Origin: Streptomyces sp. TN58
GTDB lineage: Bacteria; Actinomycetota; Actinomycetes; Streptomycetales; Streptomycetaceae
Assembly (NCBI RefSeq): GCF_001941845.1
Contig: NZ_CP018870.1
Span: 6,672,001 to 6,736,000, forward strand
Direction: 5' to 3'
DNA: 64,000 nt
This document shows, one piece after another, positions 60,468-64,000 of the stretch. Made by a program: the position numbers and the translations under genes. The first letter of the stretch is position 1. Every line of letters begins with the position of its first letter. The notes under the pieces were generated by a model. It ran no database searches. It saw only the letters and a program-made list of their open reading frames with translations, and was not told the DNA's origin.

Positions 60468-61013
60468 GCTCCCCAGCATGCCCGAAACCGCAGCACCGCG
60501 GTACACATACCTGCGGACGCGGCGTCTCGGCAGCCGGCCGAGTGCAAAGCCGCCTCTGCGCTGGGCGCGCATGGTCTGGCCTAGCGGGCGGGCCATCGGC
60601 TCCGCAGAAGAGGCGCGAAACCAGCCCCGAGCCAACCTCGCCGACCGGCGCCGCCGAGCCGTGGTGCTGTGTGCGCCGGGCCGATTTCGCGGGCACCATC
60701 AGGCCCAGACGGATGCGAGAAAGAAGCGTCAGCGCACTGCACGTATCGCCCACTCTGCCCGTAACGCACACTGGAACCCTGTCCGGTTTGCTCTCCGCGG
60801 GCTGCTGACCTGCGGTTTCCTTTCACATGTTTTTGCTAGATCGTATTCCGATGACGAAACACGTTGAAGGAAAAGCCGCGGATCCCCGATTCGTCACCGA
60901 GGATCCGCTGCCGCGGCCCGCCGACCTCATCTGCCGGGCAGGGGGCTGTCGGCGCGCGCTCTGTGGTTTTGCATGACGGCTGGCCGGGTGCTCGGTCGGT
61001 CCCCTCGGTACCT
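60468..61013. other. Region with repeat copy C, no complete gene
   Basis: About 545 bases. The part 60751-60840 (plus) resembles the left part of repeats A and B (GACCTGCGGTTTCCTTTCACATG, shortened here to GACCTGCGGTTTCC). The octamer array of A and B is absent. No frame is convincing; conserved tails on the minus strand end in stops at different places. Confidence 0.5.
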
Positions 61014-62033
61014 CTAGCGCTGCCTGTGCTGGGTCTGGACATCACGAGCTGGGCGGCTGGCCATAGTGCCGGAAGCAGGGTGTTCCGGTGGGTCGCCCGG
61101 GAGCCACTGCGCCAGCAGGTATTCGGCAGTGGCAGCGTTGCCGTGTGCGTTCAGAGGCTGGATCGGCATCGAGGACGAAGCCGTTGCGGTCAGTTGTTCA
61201 GCAACGACGTGAGGTACGAGCAGGGCGGCCGTGCCAGCGGTGGGGTTGAAGGCGATCTGGTAGGAGGCGATGACCGAGGCTTCCCAGGCGGTGAGCGGGT
61301 CCTGGGCACGCTCGCCGAAGCGAATGTGAGTGAGTGGGGGCACTTTGACGCCGACGTGGCGCCAGGGTGACTTCATGCTTCGGACCGCATGTACGCGTGC
61401 CTGGACAGTCCACTCTGCTGTGAGTTGACTGAAGGACTCCAGCGCCTCTGCCAGCCCTTTTCGTCGGCGACCGAAGGCATCTCGTACGACGCATGAAACG
61501 GTGAAGTCGTGGTCTTCCAGCCGGCTCCAGGACCATGTGGCACTGTGGCTCCACTCGAACCAGGCGCGCTGAAAGGTGCGCGCTGCATCGGTACCCAAAC
61601 CAGCATAGGACGGTCCGGGAGCGAACTCTGGCTTGGGTAGGTGCCGTACTGCTGAGGCTTCGTGCAGGGAGGTTGGCTGGAGCAGGGAGGCGAAGGCGCG
61701 CCGTTGCTCTTCGAGGACCAGGAGAAACTGCCGTTGCAGATCAGCGGCCCAAGGGGCGAGGTATGGGAACTCAGAGACGGCCTCGTTGCTCTCCACCAGG
61801 TAGGTGTGGAGTCGACGCCAGTGCTCGTATCGGTGGGTGCGGATCCCGCGGGCACGTTCGTAGCGCGCGAACTCCTCGGTCCGGTCTTCCTCGGCGACAC
61901 CGTCGTCGTCTGACGAGGGCGGTGGGAACTCGCCTGTCGCCAGGGTTGCGGCGGCGTCGCGCTCCTCGTCGAGGTCTTCCAGGGAATCGCCTTCGCGATC
62001 GAGCCAAAGGCCGAGTGTCGCGATCGCGGCCAC
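61014..62033 (-). CDS. Unrecognised protein, island-linked
   Basis: A 339-residue protein from GTG 62033, which has GGGAG 5 bases upstream. It starts hydrophobic (AAIATLGLWL), continues acidic (DGVAEEDRTEEFARYERARG), has WRRLHTYLVESNEAVSEFPY and ends polar. Third-position GC is lower than in the core genes, fitting horizontal transfer. The same frame stays open for about 20 codons upstream with SPILSLGAA, so the start may be further up or a frameshift may join 62034-62353. Function unknown. Confidence 0.55.
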   Translation of the reverse strand: MAAIATLGLWLDREGDSLEDLDEERDAAATLATGEFPPPSSDDDGVAEEDRTEEFARYERARGIRTHRYEHWRRLHTYLVESNEAVSEFPYLAPWAADLQRQFLLVLEEQRRAFASLLQPTSLHEASAVRHLPKPEFAPGPSYAGLGTDAARTFQRAWFEWSHSATWSWSRLEDHDFTVSCVVRDAFGRRRKGLAEALESFSQLTAEWTVQARVHAVRSMKSPWRHVGVKVPPLTHIRFGERAQDPLTAWEASVIASYQIAFNPTAGTAALLVPHVVAEQLTATASSSMPIQPLNAHGNAATAEYLLAQWLPGDPPEHPASGTMASRPARDVQTQHRQR

Positions 62034-62530
62034 GGCTGCTCCCAGAGAAAGAATGGGGCTGTCGACTGGCAGCGGCCAGCGGTGCAGAGCCGCCCCACGG
62101 CTTCATGGAAAGGGAGCGCGACCTCCATCGTTCCGTGCCTTGCACGAAGCTTCCCGCACTCCCGGGTTCCATGGAGCTTGCCTCTCCCTGACACCGAGCT
62201 ATAGGAAGTGAGGGTAATCTCTCCAGTTGGCCCCAGCGGAATCTCCTTGGAGAACACCCTGCCGAGGACGAGGGGACGGGTTTCGGGCTCCCCGTTGTGC
62301 GGGGCGGCCAGATCACCCAACTGCTTCAGGTTTTTTGAGGAGTGTGGGTTCATCTTCTTTGGTCCTTGCGTGGTCTACGGGTCCCGGGAGGATCGCGCCG
62401 GCTCCTCAGGGCGGATGGTCATGGTGCATGGCGCGGCCGGGTGGCATCAGGCGCAGGCGTTGTCGCTGTGACCCCTCTCGGCTGGGTCCAGGGAGGCGGC
62501 GAGACGGTCGGCTCCGTGAGGTGCTGAGTT
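62034..62530. other. Region between integrase and the unknown gene; possible lost N terminus
   Basis: On the minus strand ATG 62353, with AAGGACC upstream, opens about 85 plausible codons (KNLKQLGDLAAPHNGEPETR, FSKEIPLGPTGEITLTSY). They would join the unknown gene only through a frameshift near 62,040-62,095. No tRNA, transposase or clear attachment site was seen beside the integrase. Confidence 0.35.
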
Positions 62531-63685
62531 TCAGGCGGCCAGACCGAGGTTTAGGGCCCTGGCTGCCTGCCCGAGCGACCCAGGCATGAGGTGCCGGTAG
62601 ATCTTGAACGTGATGTCGATGCTCTTGTGGCCCATCCATTCGGCGACATCCGTGATGGGGATGCCATGGCTGAGGCAGTTCGAGGCGAAGAAGTGACGGA
62701 GGCTGTAGATGACCACGCCGTCAGGGATGGCGAGTTTCTGCTCCTTCTTGAGCCGCTGCCATTGGTTTTGCAGGAGATATGGCTGGAACGGGCGGGTGGT
62801 GTCCTTGGGGTGCCGGAGGAGGTAGCCATCGGTGGTGCCGTGCTTGTCGACGTACCGCTCGATGGCGTCCTTGATGCGCGGAGGAAGCGGGACGTCGCGG
62901 TACTCACCGGGTCTTCGGTGTTTGAGCGGTCCGTACGTCTTGGTGGTCTGATTGACCTGCTCAGTGACCCGGTAGACATCATCGGCCACGATGTTGCGGA
63001 TGTTGGCCGCAGCGGCCTCGCCGTTGCGCAAGCCGCAGCCACTCATCAGGCCGACGAGCAGCTGGAAGGAGTCGTCGCCGCCGGAACGTATCGCTGCGAG
63101 CTGGCCTGGGGTCGGGATGACGCTAGGACTTGGCGTGTACTGAGGAGGGTTGACGCCTCGTAGAGGGTTCTCATCGAAGATGCCCAGGCGATGCGCATCA
63201 TGCAAGATGGAAGCGAGCTTGTCGAAGGCGTTCGATTGTGTGGCCGCGCCGACGCAGGAAGTCTCCATATTGCGTACGAAGCCTTCGACCACCTTGTGGT
63301 CGAAGCTGTCCATGCGCCGGCTTCTGAGCGCTGGTAGGAGGTGGTTCTCCAGCAAGGAGTCGAGGTGCCTGGCTGAAGACTCAGCCAGACGGCGCTGCCC
63401 TGCCCGCCACTCGGCAACGTACTCGCCAAATGACATGCGTCCGAACTTCTCGATGCGTTCGTGCTTCGCCTGACTGTGGGGTCTTCTCCTCTTTGTGTCG
63501 TAGATCTCGGTGAGCCTTCCGATGGCCTTCTCTTGGGTTTCGAAGCCAGATTCCTGAATCTGGCGTCCCGATGTGCCTCGGAACCGAATCTTGTAGTCGT
63601 GCGGACACTTCGACCACCTGGTCTGTGGGTGATCGCATGACTTGAAGAACGTTCCCATCCCGCGAGCCAGGTTCCTCGTGGCCAC
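62531..63685 (-). CDS. Tyrosine site-specific integrase
   Basis: A 384-residue integrase: N-terminal arm-binding region, SAM-like core-binding domain (SFGEYVAEWRAGQRRL near 85), and catalytic domain with Arg220 (SGCGLRNGEA), Arg330 in YSLRHFF (the usual His of HxxR is Tyr), His353 and Tyr363 (MGHKSIDITFKIYRH). GTG 63685 has AAGGAAG upstream. It follows the excisionase-like gene, the usual order at the end of an integrated element. Confidence 0.92.
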   Translation of the reverse strand: MATRNLARGMGTFFKSCDHPQTRWSKCPHDYKIRFRGTSGRQIQESGFETQEKAIGRLTEIYDTKRRRPHSQAKHERIEKFGRMSFGEYVAEWRAGQRRLAESSARHLDSLLENHLLPALRSRRMDSFDHKVVEGFVRNMETSCVGAATQSNAFDKLASILHDAHRLGIFDENPLRGVNPPQYTPSPSVIPTPGQLAAIRSGGDDSFQLLVGLMSGCGLRNGEAAAANIRNIVADDVYRVTEQVNQTTKTYGPLKHRRPGEYRDVPLPPRIKDAIERYVDKHGTTDGYLLRHPKDTTRPFQPYLLQNQWQRLKKEQKLAIPDGVVIYSLRHFFASNCLSHGIPITDVAEWMGHKSIDITFKIYRHLMPGSLGQAARALNLGLAA

Positions 63686-63734
63686 CTTGTGATCTTCCTT
63701 CGTTGCGTGGGTGTGCTTTCAGCGGCGGTTGGGT

Positions 63735-63929
63735 CTACGTGGGACTGGGCAACTTCCTTTGTCCGATCCACGCTTGGACCTCGGACGCCTTGAATTGGAT
63801 CTTCGCGTTGCGGCCCGTGCCGAACTTGTAGGGCGTCAGGCCCGATCGCGCTGCCTCTCGATAGACCCAGACCAGCGACATGTTGAGGTGCGCCGCAAGT
63901 TCCTTCGCGGTCATGAACTGCGCTGGCAT
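63735..63929 (-). CDS. Excisionase/AlpA-like HTH protein
   Basis: A 64-residue winged-HTH protein: MTAKELAAHLNMSLVWVYRE, PYKFGTGRNAKIQFKASEV and AWIGQR, typical of helix-turn-helix excisionases. ATG 63929 has AAAGGGG upstream. It ends 49 bases before the integrase start. Probably needed for excision. Confidence 0.87.
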   Translation of the reverse strand: MPAQFMTAKELAAHLNMSLVWVYREAARSGLTPYKFGTGRNAKIQFKASEVQAWIGQRKLPSPT

Positions 63930-64000
63930 GGCGCCCCTTTCGTTTGCTGGAACTTCGTGAGATCGATGGTATGGAGAATCCCCGGTTTGGCTAACCGGCG
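63930..64000. other. Right edge, no gene resolved
   Basis: 71 bases with the ribosome site of the excisionase gene; lower GC than elsewhere. Too short for more. Confidence 0.4.

Noticed and set aside
62300..62530. tRNA or attachment site beside the integrase
   Set aside because: I looked for a cloverleaf and the T-loop GGTTCGAATCC pattern but found no convincing tRNA. The attachment site remains unplaced.

Overview
The window looks like a chromosome segment from a Streptomyces-type actinomycete. It has very high GC, third codon positions almost saturated with G/C, many GTG and TTG starts, tightly overlapping operons (ATGA, GTGA), and typical actinomycete families such as the ectoine operon, GerW, CotH/VTC clusters, DUF427, CGNR and MmyB-type regulators. 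I could run no searches. Family names come from reading the proteins; starts were chosen by ribosome binding sites and overlaps.

Bases 1-7,500 form an osmoprotection block on the minus strand: ectA, ectB, ectC, ectD, then ehuB, ehuC, ehuD, ehuA (ectoine/hydroxyectoine importer), and the start of an aldehyde dehydrogenase leaving the left edge. ectC carries an in-frame TAG at codon 54 with an otherwise perfect reading frame, so as written the strain could take up and hydroxylate ectoine but not finish making it. Bases 7,500-15,500 are a mixed run: a CGNR regulator, small monooxygenase-like and quinone-reductase genes with an MmyB-type regulator, universal stress protein, a decayed GH15 glucoamylase-like gene, and a coupled trio of one membrane microprotein and two PRC-barrel proteins. 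Bases 15,500-16,700 have no intact gene but hold an IS5-family scar and copy A of a dispersed repeat.

Bases 16,700-22,500 contain a two-component system and a VTC / DUF4956 / CotH operon. Bases 24,500-29,900 are a seven-gene MacAB-like export operon with two adaptors, two paralogous membrane-anchored Gly-rich proteins and a repeat-bearing lipoprotein. A class A beta-lactamase-like serine hydrolase lies between these blocks. Bases 29,900-31,000 repeat the scar pattern (IS5 remnant plus repeat copy B) and are followed by a truncated duplicate of a gene found intact at 53.1-53.8 kb.

Bases 31,400-34,400 hold methyltransferases, GerW and a MarR regulator. Bases 34,400-39,400 look like a sulfane-sulfur module: TusA-like, cysteine desulfurase and an ArsR-rhodanese fusion, divergent from an MBL-rhodanese and an MFS transporter. 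Bases 39,400-46,100 hold an HxlR/FAD-oxidase pair, a thioredoxin-like protein, a CRP/FNR regulator with a membrane protein, small stress-type proteins, and a TetR gene with twin operators. Bases 46,200-51,000 are the most unusual block: a class D (MJ0619/Tes-like) radical SAM enzyme coupled to an ArsM-like methyltransferase and two small cysteine-containing membrane proteins, divergent from a mercuric-reductase-like flavoprotein.

Bases 51,000-59,300 hold housekeeping and accessory genes, including an SRPBCC protein, a CDP-alcohol phosphotransferase-like protein, DUF427, a second FAD oxidase, DM13, and a MerR regulator next to a SulP transporter with a long palindromic operator. From about 59,400 to the right edge the region looks like an integrated island: an AbiEii-type nucleotidyltransferase with an unfamiliar partner, repeat copy C, an unrecognised gene, a tyrosine integrase and an excisionase-like HTH protein.
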